Source: Monodelphis domestica (taxonomy: Eukaryota; Chordata; Mammalia; Didelphimorphia; Didelphidae). From it: 64,000 bases of DNA. The translations under genes were made by a program, and so were the position numbers. Where the stretch lies: the NCBI RefSeq assembly GCF_027887165.1, contig NC_077231.1, forward strand, positions 191,098,834 to 191,162,833, written 5' to 3'. The notes beneath the pieces are model-generated. The model was not told the origin of the DNA. It ran no database searches and saw only the letters and a list, made by a program, of their open reading frames with translations. This document shows positions 43,500 to 55,219 of the stretch, piece after piece (within the stretch, counting starts at the first letter, position 1; each line of letters starts with the position of its first letter).

Positions 43500-44140
43500 G
43501 GATTCAAGATAAATTAAATATCTATGGCCTCTATTTATCTGAGGGATGTTTATATTCCTAAAGAACTTGGTATTTGGAGGCAAGATTCTTCTTCTGAAAA
43601 GAAAAGCCACTCAATTAGATTCTAATAACTGACAGTTTTCTCTCCTTCTGAAGGAAAAATAAAAAAGTTTTTTTTTCCCTTAATCTGATACTAGATATAA
43701 TGAAAGGCCTGCTTTCCTCCTCGAAAGAGCTGAAGATTAATTTTTTGGAATAAAAGCTAAAATAGAATTCATAGAGCCCACTCCTTCTCTTGTGGGCAAG
43801 AGGTAGTACCTCTGCTGAAGGCTCTGAGTGATATTAGAAAATGGAAAGCAGAGACAAGTCTAACCATAGAACTGGTGAAGTAGCATTTATCAGAGACTAC
43901 ACAAAGGAACAGACACAGTGGGAACAATGAAATGACATCACCAGAAGACATCAAAGGACCTGAAGCACAAAAGGCATAAATTACCTCTCTACATAGAGCA
44001 TATATAGGTAGGTATATTTGCCCCAAATACATCTTTCCTTGATTTTGATAGTATGTATATTGGAGAGTTTGCTTCAAGTTGTGGTTAGAATCTTTTGCTA
44101 ATTGTTTTTTATGGCATCCATTTGGGCCCTTTGGATGCTC
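43500..44140. other. Unassigned sequence
   Basis: No repeat recognised. The 102-codon minus-strand frame at 43769-44077 has no known domain. It may belong to the LTR-like unit that continues after the GAAA tract. Confidence 0.3.
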
Positions 44141-44142
44141 TG

Positions 44143-44672
<530 letters not shown>

Positions 44673-45060
44673 CATAAAGGCCTGTAGCCATCTTGGGCCT
44701 AGGCCTAAGAGGCTGAACTCATCAAGAGTTCAAATTTTTTCTACTCTGATGGACTATAACTTATCCAAACAGTATTTGAGAGTATTTGTTAGATCAGAGA
44801 GATATATAGTTGGGATCCTAGACAGAGAGAGTAGAAGTAGGGAGCCGAAAGACTTTGAAGACAGCTTCTTGCAAGGCCCTTAGGAATGGGTTAGGGGGGG
44901 AGTACCGAATATTTTTAGAGTTAGGGATGCCTTTGTTTCAAATCCTTCTGTCCTCCTTCTTTGGATAATAATAAACTTATTGTGATATTTTTTAAACCGT
45001 GGTCAAAGAGTCAGATAGCATTCTGGGCCTACATAGGCCCTGTTGGCCTACAATCTCAGA
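44673..45060 (+). mobile_element. ERV LTR-like 3' part
   Basis: GCCATCTTGGGCCTAGGCCT near the start, AATAAA at 44970-44975 within a TTGGATAATAATAAACTTAT context, and a short R/U5-like tail to about 45060. The GAAA tract probably expanded inside this element. The 5' end is unknown. Confidence 0.45.
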
Positions 45061-45119
45061 GGTGTGTCAAACCCTGATATAACAAAGCTACAAACCTCTC
45101 CATCCATATTACCCAACCA

Positions 45120-45390
45120 TTTCAATGCCTATGGCATAGTAGGTAGAATTTTAGGTCTGGAATCAAGTTGACCTGAGTTCAAATTCAGTCTCTGACACTT
45201 ACTAGCCTGTGTGACCCTGGGTAAGTAATTTATCTTTTATTTTCCCAATTTTCCATAATTATAAAATGGGAATACTAATAGCACCAAGTTTGTAGTGTTG
45301 TAAGGATCAAATGAAATAATATTTGTAAAAAGCATTTAGAAGGGTGCCTCTCACATAGTACACATTTTATAAATGTCTATTTCCTTCCTT
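45120..45390 (+). mobile_element. MIR-like CORE-SINE, long form
   Basis: GGTCTGGAATCAAGTTGACC, TGAGTTCAAATTCAGTCTCT and GTGTGACCCTGGGTAAGTAA are followed by a 3' part with GTTGTAAGGATCAAATGAAA and CACATAGTACACATTTTATA. Confidence 0.75.
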
Positions 45391-45394
45391 AACC

Positions 45395-45660
45395 CCGCCC
45401 CCTCCTTTTTGTTTTAGTTTGGCAATTTCCTTTTTGCCTGACTCTGTGATCCCATTTGGGGTTTTCTTGAGAGGAATCCTGGAGTGGTTTGCAATTTCCT
45501 TCTCTAGCTCATTTTGCAGATGAAGAAATGAAGGCAAACAAGATTAAGTGACTTTTTCAAAGTCACACAGTTAGTAAATGTCTGAAGTCAGATTTGAACT
45601 CAAGAAAATGAGTCTTGACTCTGGCCAGGAAGTCTATCCACAGTGTCACCTCACCATTCC
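45395..45660 (-). mobile_element. CORE-SINE (MAR1-like)
   Basis: GTGATCCCATTTGGGGTTTT, GAGTGGTTTGCAATTTCCTT and CACACAGTTAGTAAATGTCT form the reverse complement of a full MAR1-type SINE. Confidence 0.82.
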
Positions 45661-45689
45661 TCTACCTAACTAATAAAAATAAACACATT

Positions 45690-45905
45690 GGTGAGCTCTT
45701 GTAAGCTGTGTATTGAGTAGATGCGCCTGGAAAGAAGACAAAGGCTCTAAGAGATGGATGTTAGGAGGAATGTATTCTAGGCAGAGAAGACAGCCTGTAA
45801 AAGGATGGAAGATGGAATGTCAAGTCCTAGAAACAGCATGTTGGCCAGTTTGCCTGAAATGTAATGCTTAATGCTAGTCTGTCAAAGGAAGCTAGACATA
45901 GCCTG
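45690..45905 (-). mobile_element. L2/CR1-clade LINE fragment
   Basis: GTATTCTAGGCAGAGAAGAC and GGCCAGTTTGCCTGAAATGT parallel the segment at 30190-30290 in the larger L2 copy. Confidence 0.45.
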
Positions 45906-46029
45906 TTCTTTTTAATTTTATTCTAAACCTAACAAATACCAAATAAAGTAAGCATTTCCATATGCATTGAAGAATAGATTACATGTGAAACTGCAAATCT
46001 TTATTATTCAGACCTTGTTTCTATTTTAA

Positions 46030-46400
46030 TAAATTCAACATGTTAAGTTGCAAAATTATCTTGTTTGGGAATCCTTCTGGATCATTTTTGTTATCTTCTG
46101 TACATTTAAAATGTTTCAAGGATCCTCTTTTCTTTTTTTCTTTTTCATTCATTGTTTTTGTGGCAATTCTATCCTTTACACTCTCCCCTCTTCCTAGATT
46201 TCCCTCTCCAAACTAAAAAAATAATAATAAGAAGAAGATAAAACAAAACTCTTGCAACAAATATACATAGTCAATCAAAACAATTCCCACATTGGGCATG
46301 TCCAAAAATGTATTTCTCATTCTGCATCTTGAGTCTATCAGCTGCTTCTACATGCTTCATTTTATAGGTTCTGGAATTATTCTTATTTAGAGCATGGATT
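46030..46400 (-). mobile_element. Old L1 3'UTR fragment
   Basis: TGCAACAAATATACATAGTC, TTCCCACATTGGGCATGTCC and ATTCTGCATCTTGAGTCTAT match the older L1 3'UTR in reverse. Confidence 0.65.
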
Positions 46401-46735
46401 AGAGATCTTAGTCTTTTAAAGTATACTTTTTACTGTTTATTTGTTTTGTATTGTTTTTCTTTTGGTAATGATGTCCTGGAAGGAATTACTCTAAGATTTT
46501 AAGATGCAATGCTTTCCTACAAAATGTTCCCTAGTACCCCTGATATGGATAGTGTACTGTGTCCATCTCCAAATCTTCAGTTCTTATTCCAGGTCTTCAG
46601 TTCTTATATCCAATTGGCAATATCTGAAAAAAAAAATTGCCTTACGACAACATTTCTTTATATAATTGTAATAGGTTGATGAAAGCCTAGTCTATAGAGC
46701 ATGTTTAGACTTGCCATTCCTTGTAAATTATACAA
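46401..46735. other. Unassigned sequence
   Basis: Contains a short near-tandem duplication (ATCTTCAGTTCTTATTCCAG / GTCTTCAGTTCTTATATCCA) at 46572-46610. No gene seen. Confidence 0.35.
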
Positions 46736-46739
46736 AGCA

Positions 46740-47600
46740 TGCACAATATTCCCTCCTGGTCTAAATCCAACATGTGGAGGCTTGGTGAGCGTTCTTCTGG
46801 GCATGATTATTAAGGGGCTGGTCCTGGAAGGTAGTGAAGGGTCTTTTGGGTAACGGAGAAGCTGGAAGGACTATTGACTTAGAAGAGGCTGAGCTAGAAC
46901 TTAGTGTGGATACAACAGGCTTGAGCTGCTTTTATTTTTCTTCCCTGGAAACTTTCAAGTGAAGAGCTTTGATTTGAGCTCCTATGGAAGGAAGGCACTG
47001 ATCGCTGGGGAAGGAACTCCCAAGGAGGGAAGAGTAGTGGACCATTCTGCCTTCCCTTCCCCCAGTCTATGGTACTCTGTTTTTCACTGATCTGGGGTGT
47101 GAATGAATACTTGAGGTGAGAGTGTCCCATTGAGAATAGAAGATCCCTCAAAGCCATTTGAGGTCTCACCTGCAACCAGAGTCAATAGTAGTAGTCAAGT
47201 GACCTCTTTGACCTAGCCCAGCAGTGGATTTACCCTCAGCTAAAAGAACAGTTAGCTAGGTAAGGGAGCACACTGTTCATCACAGACACATCTCCCTGAA
47301 GGACACTGTAAAAATCTCTCTAAGGAAGAAGAAGAGACAGGAGTCATGAAGTATCCCTCAGGCTCCCATCTTTTTTACAGGTATTGCTCATTACTTCTGT
47401 GTTTTAGGTTTGAGCCTTCTCTCCCCGGGGCACATGTGTGTGCAGGAAGAACACCCCACTAGTTTGAGGGAAGTTTTTTTGTTTTTTTTTTTTAACTTCT
47501 GTCTTGCTCTACCTTCTTAATAAATATCCATTTGTTTTTAATTTATTGATGTCAACTGGTTAATTGATATTGGGAAGAATATTAAATAGGGGCTTGTGAA
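46740..47600 (+). mobile_element. Possible ERV LTR
   Basis: A GC-richer block ends in a T-rich stretch and AATAAA at 47519-47524 (TTCTTAATAAATATCC). No clear TATA box or defined ends. The LTR reading is an inference from composition and the polyA context. Confidence 0.3.
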
Positions 47601-47844
47601 TGACTAAGAGAAATCCAACCTCCTTAGCAGTGATTGCTGGAATCCTGAGGAGAATTGGTCATTCCTTCTGGGAACTTAAATTTGTCTAGTCCAGTGTTAG
47701 CTGGGAAAAGTGGATCCAAAATACATACTCCATGCAAAGGCCAGGAATGGTGCTACCTAAGGAAAGTTCATTTCCCCTTGTTAGTCATTAAACACATCAT
47801 TTATAGGTAACCATAGTTTGTGGGTTGTTGGAAATTACATTTTT
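47601..47844. other. Unassigned sequence
   Basis: No recognised feature. Confidence 0.25.
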
Positions 47845-48010
47845 CATCCTTTCCTCTCTCCCTCTCCCTCTCCCTCTTCCTCAATCTCCCACTTTCTCTC
47901 TCTCCCTTTTCCTCCCTCTCCCTCTCCTCACTACCCCCTCCCTTTCTCTCCATCCTTTCTCTGTGAGTATCTGTCTCTCCCCCTCTCTGTCTGTCTCTTT
48001 CTCTGACTCT
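47845..48010 (+). repeat. CT-rich low-complexity tract
   Basis: Imperfect CTCCCTCTCC and CTGTCTCT units. The Ser/Pro/Leu frames over it are artefacts. Confidence 0.9.
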
Positions 48011-48019
48011 CCAAGAGGA

Positions 48020-49690
48020 GGGGAAATATTACTGCATAGGCATTGTTTTACTGTACCCATTAATTAATATGTATAACGTGTAGGCTGCTTTTTCTCTTCT
48101 GTCTTTATTGACACTCAGTTCTTCTGAAGACAACATTCAATTACACCTATCAGTAGCTGTCTAAGGCATTTGTTTATTTTCTTTTTTTTCTCTTTGGAAC
48201 CTCTACTAACCAGAGGAATTAAATTATCTTTAAACTGCCAATTATCCCAGCATCAGTGGCCTTTTGAAATGAAAAGCCTGAAACAAATTTGTTTCCCTCT
48301 TTTTGATGGATAGTGAATTCTGCACTTCAGGTTAGACTTCATCTTTTATTCAGGAGGCAGGAGGTGCTTAATTACTTTACCAGCTGCCCTTTTTCTTAAT
48401 CCCTCTGGATACTACAGAATCTTAGCTTCTTCCACTTTCAATTCCTTTAATCTGGTGGCACTGGTTCTTAATACCTATTCCTATTTCCCACCCACTAGGT
48501 ATCATAGAAAACAGGGGAAAAGAAGCTCAGAAAATCCCCTGCCTCTCACTATACTTTTTGGGCTTATAATTAGGCTTTGGTTGGAAGAAAGCAAACACAT
48601 TGATTATTCCTTGCTTAAAGGGTCTGATGGGGATGCACTGGAAAATATAGCAAGGCTGAATAATACTGACAGCAACAAACCAATTTAACAATCAGTTAGA
48701 TCAGTTCCTTATTCTTGTAGACAAATTAAAGATCTGATTTTTTCACTTTTTAACTGGTGCTCATAGAAATACCCTCTTCTTCCCTCTTCTCTCTTCCCCT
48801 TCTCTTCCCTTGCATCAGAAAGAAATCTGTTGTCCTTCAGAATAGGTAGGCTAGAAGACTCTCTAACCAAATCAGTGCTAAAGGGAAAAAAAAAAAGAAT
48901 AGAATTAGGAAAAGATCTAGACTTATTCAGTTAGGCAGTAGCTGACCTGGGCAGGGAAGGAAATCAACTCTTAAGTATACCAAGCATCAGCAATTTTTTT
49001 TGTAGTGTTTATCAACTTTTTCAATCTCCTACTATAGTAAATCCTGTCCTGTGTATTCTACACAGGTGACTGACTATGATATTGTTGAAATACTAGGAAA
49101 ATTAGAAGTAATGGAAGAGGATAAAACCATAAAAACATACCTAAAAAAAGTTCCCTCTCCCAATAAATTCTTGGATAGCGGCAGTAAAAACAATCAACAA
49201 TAAATACAGGAAATCACTTGTTTGGGGACTTAGGCATGGATGGAATCAGTATTTCATCCCAGAAAGTAAATCAGACTTCCCCCAAAGGGCTTATGAATAA
49301 GATGACAGACTAAATACATATAAACCATGGAGAGGCTACTAGTCAAATCCATACCCTAGACAAAATGTAAACCAGTATATTTGGAACTTTAAACATCTTG
49401 TATTTATTAGATTTAGAACAAAGTCACCAATAGTATAAAAATTAGCTTAGGATTATAGTTATATGTTAGTTTTGACTGTGTTTGGCTCCTCCATACTACA
49501 GGACCTCTCATTTCATGCAGTCAGAAATGATGCAGAAATTTTAGGTTGAAGGTAGATTCCATACATACCACAGTGAAATCATTCCCAACATCCATCTGCT
49601 CAGCCATTATATTTTTGTTTATGTCAATCAATTGTCAATTAATAAAAATAATTAAATAAAAATTAAAATAATAAAATTAATAGAAATAAA
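48020..49690. other. Longest repeat-poor stretch of the window
   Basis: About 1.7 kb without a recognised interspersed repeat. Non-repetitive text with homeodomain-type TAATTA/ATTAAT motifs occurs at 48060-48450. No splice-bounded open exon is evident. A noncoding regulatory role is possible but not shown. Confidence 0.3.
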
Positions 49691-49696
49691 ATTAAA

Positions 49697-49880
49697 ATTA
49701 AGTGCCTGTTATATATATGCCAGGCACTGTGCTAAGCACTGAAATACAGAAAGGGACAAAAGGGAGTCCCTGCTCTCAAGAGGTTTACTATCTAATGGGG
49801 GAGACAGCAAGCAAAGAAATATTTACAAACTACATACAGATTAAATAGGAAACAAGAGAGTACATTTAAAATGCAATTGA
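49697..49880 (-). mobile_element. L2 3' end
   Basis: GCCAGGCACTGTGCTAAGCA, GGAGTCCCTGCTCTCAAGAG and AATGGGGGAGACAGCAAGCA are a well-preserved reversed L2 terminus. Confidence 0.8.
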
Positions 49881-50765
49881 TATAAATGTATATACAGTGA
49901 GAGCCTATTTAATGGCTCCATGTGCTCTGACAGTTTAGCACTTAAGGGAATTACTTTCAGACCCTAGCTGCAGCAGGAAGACATTAAATGGTTCCTCAGT
50001 GGCCTGAAATCTACTTCAAGTGTTTAACTTAAACACTAGGGACTTGGGCAATCTGGAAAAGTATCATGTAACTGTGTTGTTATGTTGTCTCAGGTTAGTC
50101 TGTTTTACCTTTCTTTTGGGGTTATAAACTTCTCTGGATCAGAGAACACAGCTTCTCCTTATTATATAGATTCTGATACAGGATCCTAACAGGTCATCAG
50201 AACTACTAAATGCAAGGAAAAAATGTTTTGAGTAAAGAAACTTGGAGGGGAAAAAAAAAACCAAGAACAAAAGACATAAAGATGTTAAATGGTATCTGAG
50301 TATCCTGTCCTTAGATATAAAGAGATTCATGACTCCAAACTCACTTATTTCACTTTTGGTTGCCATTCTTCATACTCAAAGAACAGTCTTGTGTCTATAT
50401 CAATGCACAGTGTGTCTGATTGTGGCTGATCGATCTCATAAATATATGCTTGGAAGGTGCTATCACAGGCACAAATCACTGTATGAACATTTGGGACAGA
50501 TATATATAAAACAGTAAGATAGTAGAATGGTAAATATTGAAATGCCATGGGACATCACCCATTACCCATTTAACTGTTAATAAGTCTTTGTCTACTGTAC
50601 AAGTCCATTTAAATCTTAAAAGGGGATACTGCAGAAGAATTAGACTGGTCAGTGACATTGAAAGCAATAAACCTCTTTAAAGAAAGAAAGAGTAGATTAT
50701 TTTATTGAAGATTTATGGACTGGGAGGCTGAAATAGAAGCAAAGATCAGGGGGAAATTCTCCAAC
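49881..50765. other. Unassigned sequence
   Basis: Overlapping short frames on both strands at 50139-50667, none recognised. Confidence 0.3.
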
Positions 50766-50769
50766 CTAC

Positions 50770-51060
50770 CTATCTTTCCAATTGCCTTACACAGTATTCC
50801 TCTCCACATACTCCAGGATCCCACCAACCTGGATTTACCATTTCTTACATATGATACCTCCTGACCCTCAACAACCTTTTGCCTGCCTATCTTCCCTTCT
50901 TACCTTTGCTTCTTTGAATCCAAGCCTTGATTTCTTTCTAGATTCAGTTCAAGTGATACCTTCTATAGGAAACCTTTTCCAGTTCCTCAAACCCAGCCAG
51001 CTGCTAGTGCTTCCCCAACCTTGCTCCTCCAGGTTATCTCGCATGTGTTAGGAATATTCT
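50770..51060 (+). mobile_element. L2/CR1-clade LINE 3' region
   Basis: TGCTTCTTTGAATCCAAGCC, AGATTCAGTTCAAGTGATAC and CTATAGGAAACCTTTTCCAG follow L2 text just upstream of its 3' end. Confidence 0.55.
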
Positions 51061-51935
51061 GTTCATATGCCTATATAGCAATGCTCTGATGCTAATATCT
51101 CAACTTCCACTGACACTGACCAGTCCTGTCTCTAGAATCTGGTTCTATAGGATCTTCAGTCTCTGAGAGTTGTGTCGTCTAGTGGTATAATTCATAAAGA
51201 TATCATTAATATCCTTATTGTCAGGTGTCAGTTGATTATCAATTAGACCATCAAGCAAATGACTCTTAGAGAGGAAAGTCTACTAAGGTAAGTAGTAGTA
51301 AGAACACTTGATATAAAACATTTCCCCAAAGTCTATGACTTACTCTCCCACATTCATCTATAGAGTCTAGGAGAAGGGAGGCTCCAGCTTCGAGATCACA
51401 TGTAGCAAAGGAGGAAGCTCATTGCTTCTGGGAGTCTTCTTGCTGGAGTCCTCACTTCTAGATACAGGATTGCTTGTATCCTGGACCCTTTATAGAGCTG
51501 TGAATCTGTGTCCAATTTGTCCATATCTCTTCTCAATGCACACGACTGCTGGCTGATTGGGGGACACTGCTAGGATGCAAGTGGGAAGATGAGAAGTCCT
51601 TTTGATTTCTGAGATTCACCAATTCATCTTTTGGCCAAGGGGAGAGGGCACTGCTGCTAACATCAGGGTCAGAGGCTCTGTTTCTTCTTACTAATTTCTT
51701 CTTAGGAATTTAGATAGTATGCTTTTTTTTTCTTTTCACTCTCTCAGATTTCTCAGATTCTCAACAAGTTCCCTGATTTGATACAGGACCCAAAGGTCCC
51801 ACAAGGCATCACCAAGCTTCGTCAGCTTATTCAAACATTCCTCTTCTACAAAATCAATCTAGTTGCCTTGAGGGTTTTTTCTGAATTTAGTCTAAAGCCT
51901 ATCATTGATAGAGATTATGTTTATTTGTCCTTTAA
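51061..51935. other. Unassigned sequence
   Basis: Some LTR-like character around 51360-51660 (a CCTTTATAGAGC motif in GC-richer text), but no ends or polyA signal. No gene seen. Confidence 0.25.
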
Positions 51936-51939
51936 GTCC

Positions 51940-52165
51940 TAATGAACTCTTCATTATTCAATTTGGGGCTTTCCTGGCAGAAACACTGGAGTTGTTTGCC
52001 ATTTCTTTCTTCAGTTCCTTTTACAGTTGAGGAAACTGAGGTAAGCAGGATTCAATAACCTGCCCAGGGTCACATAATCACTAAGTGTTTGAGGCCAGAT
52101 ATAAACTAAAGTTTTCTAGACCCTAGGCCTGTCCCTCTATCCACTGTGCCACCTAGCTATGCCTA
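51940..52165 (-). mobile_element. CORE-SINE (MAR1-like)
   Basis: GTTTGCCATTTCTTTCTTCA, GTTGAGGAAACTGAGGTAAG, GCCCAGGGTCACATAATCAC and ATCCACTGTGCCACCTAGCT form the reverse complement of the element. Confidence 0.82.
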
Positions 52166-52264
52166 TTTCATCTAGTTAAATTCCAGAATTTTGTTATTTA
52201 CTTTATGAGTGAAGATGATTTAATTGATTTACTTGGTCAACCAACTCTTAATTTGTGTACATGT

Positions 52265-52380
52265 GTTCTCTTGTTGAAAATAAAGCTGATGGAGGCTTTT
52301 GTGTTTGTCTCCTCAGAGCCTAGGGCAGTGCTTGGGTACAACAGGCATCTAATGAATGCTTATTTTGATTGATCATTGAT
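52265..52380 (+). mobile_element. L2 3' end
   Basis: TGTTTGTCTCCTCAGAGCCT, GGGCAGTGCTTGGGTACAAC and TAATGAATGCTTATTTTGAT. Confidence 0.6.
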
Positions 52381-52424
52381 GAGCTTGTTCAAACCTCATA
52401 ACAACCCTCTGATATATAAAGTAT

Positions 52425-52545
52425 CATTCATTCATTTAATATTTATTAAACACATATTGTTTTCAAGCTACTTTGTTATTTAGTAGACTGGAGGAAGCAC
52501 AAAGTTTAAAAAATACATAGACTCTGCCCTCATGGAAATTACTCT
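52425..52545 (-). mobile_element. L2 3' end, reverse
   Basis: TTCATTTAATATTTATTAAA, then GACTCTGCCCTCATGGAAAT is the reverse terminus. It is nearly head-to-tail with the forward copy just upstream. Confidence 0.5.
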
Positions 52546-53029
52546 CCATTTACACGTGAAAAAAACTGAGGTCCAAGATATTGCTTGAATTCTACAAAGT
52601 TATATACCCAAGCCTAGCTAGGACTTAGACTCAGATCATTTGACTTCATGTCCTGTGATGTGTCCACTGCTTCAAGAAGGTACAGAGTGGAAGAGACAAG
52701 CAGAATATATTGGTAGGGTGTTTCTTGATCTTTTATTATCTGATTTATATATGAGATTATTTGAAAAACAGGTAATACCAGCTCTTTTTCCAGAGAATTT
52801 ATTTCCAAATAGTCTAATCCCTACAACTTTTACATATTAAAGAAACTGATTTGTTTTAGTGATGAATGATAACTTCTACTTTCTCAATAGTTGGTAAATA
52901 AATTACCCTTATATTTAAGTATAATAATAATGGACTTTTTTTTTTTTTGGTATGTTCTAATACTGTAGACTTCCAAAAAACTGGAACACATTTGGTCAAA
53001 ATATATTCTTACTAGTGCTTTCAATAACA

Positions 53030-53285
53030 ATAATAGCTAGCATTTATAGAAGAACTCTAAGGTTTGCAAAGTACTTTTAAAGTGTTTTATTTTACCCTCA
53101 TAATTATGATAGGAGACAAGTTCTATTATTTTCCCCTTTTTACCAATACAGAAAATGAGGCAGACAGAAGTTAAGTGATGTGTTGGGAGTCACACAGCTA
53201 GCAAGTGTCTGAGTTGGGATCTGAATTCAGGTCTTTTTGATTCCATGTCTAGTCCCCTGATTTCACCATGCCACCTAGCTCCCTA
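53030..53285 (-). mobile_element. MIR-like CORE-SINE, reverse, nearly full
   Basis: AATAGCTAGCATTTATAGAA, AAGGTTTGCAAAGTACTTTT, AGTCACACAGCTAGCAAGTG and CATGCCACCTAGCTCC. Confidence 0.8.
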
Positions 53286-53426
53286 GCTATGACATTTATG
53301 CCACACATTGATTTCCTCCTTATGGAACATGAGTAAATGCACAGATTAGCAAAACAAAAACAAAAAGCCATAAATTTTCTGAAAGGTTCTGGCACTCTTT
53401 TGTCTGTGCCACAAAAATAACTTTTT

Positions 53427-53600
53427 ATGGGGCACAGTGGATAGAGCATCATTCTTGGAGTTGGGAGGATCTGGTTCAAATCTGGTCTCAGAGATACTTC
53501 CTAGTTGTATAACCCTGAGCAAGACACTTAAACCTGATTGCCTAGCTTCTTGCCTTAGAATTGATACTATGACAAAAGGTAAGGGTTTAAAAAATTTTTT
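53427..53600 (+). mobile_element. tRNA-derived SINE, internally shortened
   Basis: GGGGCACAGTGGATAGAGCA, GGTTCAAATCTGGTCTCAGA, GATTGCCTAGCTTCTTGCCT and AAAGGTAAGGGTTTAAAAAA. Confidence 0.8.
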
Positions 53601-53916
53601 TAAACCTTTCAGAAATATAGACTAGTCTGGGGATATTCTATTGAATGATATTTGTTTTATTATGTTGTCATTCTGTTGATTGATAATTGTAGTGTTCCCT
53701 TGGAGGACAGTATCACCTGATATTTTGGCCTCTTCCAACCTGCCAGTTTTGCCTCATTGATTTCATTTATGGGCCAAAATGTTGTTTGGAAAATATTATA
53801 TCTGAAGAGATTTCATGAAAAAGTTGATCCATCATTCAAATATCAAATAGTCCTTTCAATTAGTTTGTAACCTTAAAAATGCAAATGTTAATTTTTTTAA
53901 ATTTTTTTTTCTACAG
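53601..53916. other. Sequence upstream of candidate exon
   Basis: AT-rich. Ends in a T-rich polypyrimidine stretch (53891-53910) and CTACAG acceptor at 53911-53916. Confidence 0.3.
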
Positions 53917-54024
53917 GGAACTTTAGAAAATGTCAGACATCACAGAGAACTCAAAGGAATTTGTGGCTTCATGTCAGGCTTGCAGAAGTTCTTTTTCTCA
54001 TGATGAAAAATGTGTAGTCTTTAG
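53917..54024 (+). CDS. Candidate protein-coding exon with start codon (unidentified gene)
   Basis: A 108-bp segment is bounded by a strong 3' splice site (long T tract then CTACAG, ending 53916) and a consensus 5' splice site (AG|GTAAGT at 54025-54030). An ATG at 53930 follows 13 bp of putative 5'UTR and opens 31 codons plus two bases to the donor: MSDITENSKEFVASC, then QAC and a later third cysteine. The frame is open throughout. The CxxC plus a third Cys hints at a zinc-binding start, but I do not recognise the family. Neighbouring exons were not found in the window; the sequence is not in any recognised repeat. It could also be a chance splice-like arrangement. Confidence 0.4.
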
Positions 54025-54030
54025 GTAAGT

Positions 54031-54585
54031 CTCCCTCAAATTTAATGGTGTAATTTCTTGAACAGTAAGAGTTATTCCTCCTTCATTATTCCATCAACAA
54101 GCAGGGTACAAATGAAAAAGAAGAGTGAGTTGAAACCGACAAGGAGGTTGCCATGGTACATTGTGTTAATGATGCAGAAATATTATATCATGTTTTGAAT
54201 ACTGCTGGGAAGTTAGAGGACATTGATAATGACAGTTAAGATTATTTTCTGGAGGGCAAGAAATCCACTTTGGAGATGATTGCTTTAGCCTTTACTTCAC
54301 TAATTAATTTTTTCAGAAAGACAGCCATGTTCACTGCCCTAGAGGTCATGCATCTGCATATCCTTTGCTTCCCTTTTTCTAAGAATTAAGTAACTGGACC
54401 ACAAAGCAAGTTGATATCATAGATTTTTTTTAAAGAAAGCAAGTTTCAGGGGTAATTTCTAGGCTCAAGGAAAATCTTTACAGCCTTATCTTCCCACCAT
54501 TTACATTTGTATTTTCATTGCCTCTTATAGCAGCAGCCACATCTAGAGGAGAATCGGTTCAGAATTGTAGAGGTAGCAGGACCCT
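54031..54585. other. Unassigned sequence, putative intron
   Basis: No recognised repeat or second exon. Confidence 0.3.
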
Positions 54586-54589
54586 TAGT

Positions 54590-54695
54590 ATTCAACCAAT
54601 ATTATTAAACACCTATAAAATGCAAGCGAGGCTCTGGAGATACAAAGACAAAAGAGGAAATGGCCCCTGACCTCTTGGAACTTATACCTGGCCAT
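54590..54695 (-). mobile_element. L2 3' end
   Basis: AATATTATTAAACACCTATA, CTGGAGATACAAAGACAAAA and GGCCCCTGACCTCTTGGAAC are a reversed L2 terminus. Confidence 0.65.
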
Positions 54696-54831
54696 CCTTT
54701 ATTCCAACTAATTATATTTGGCAATCTCTATTTCTTAAGCATCTCCTATGCTTACATAATACAATTTCAAAAAGATTTTGATCAAAAGCAGCTCATTTAA
54801 AAATGAATTCGGATAATTTTCAGGTGTTTAT

Positions 54832-54845
54832 AAAGTTCACTTTTC
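54832..54845. repeat. L1 target-site duplication, left copy
   Basis: AAAGTTCACTTTTC is identical to 61347-61360 on the far side of the L1. Confidence 0.92.
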
Positions 54846-55219
54846 TTTTCTTTCTTTTTTTAAATTTTAAACATTATTTTATTTGGTCATTTCCAAACAT
54901 TATTCACTGGAAACAAAGATCATTTTCTTTTCCTCCCTGCCCCCCCTCCCACCACCTTTCCCTCTCCCATAGCCGACGCATGATTCCACTGGTTATCACA
55001 TGTGTTCTTGACTCGAACCCATTTCCCTGTTGTTGGTATTTGCATTAGAGTGTTCATTTAGAGTCTCTCCTCAGTCATATCCCCTCCACCCCTGTAGTCA
55101 AACAGTTGCTTTTCATCGGTGTTTTTACTCCCACAGTTTATCCTCTGCTTGTGGATAGTATTTTTTAGATCCCTGCAGATTGTTCAGGGACATTGCATTG
55201 CCACTAATGGAGAAGTCCA

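Noticed and set aside
47818..48067. Pro/Ser/Leu-rich plus-strand frames
   Set aside because: Translations of a CT-rich low-complexity tract.
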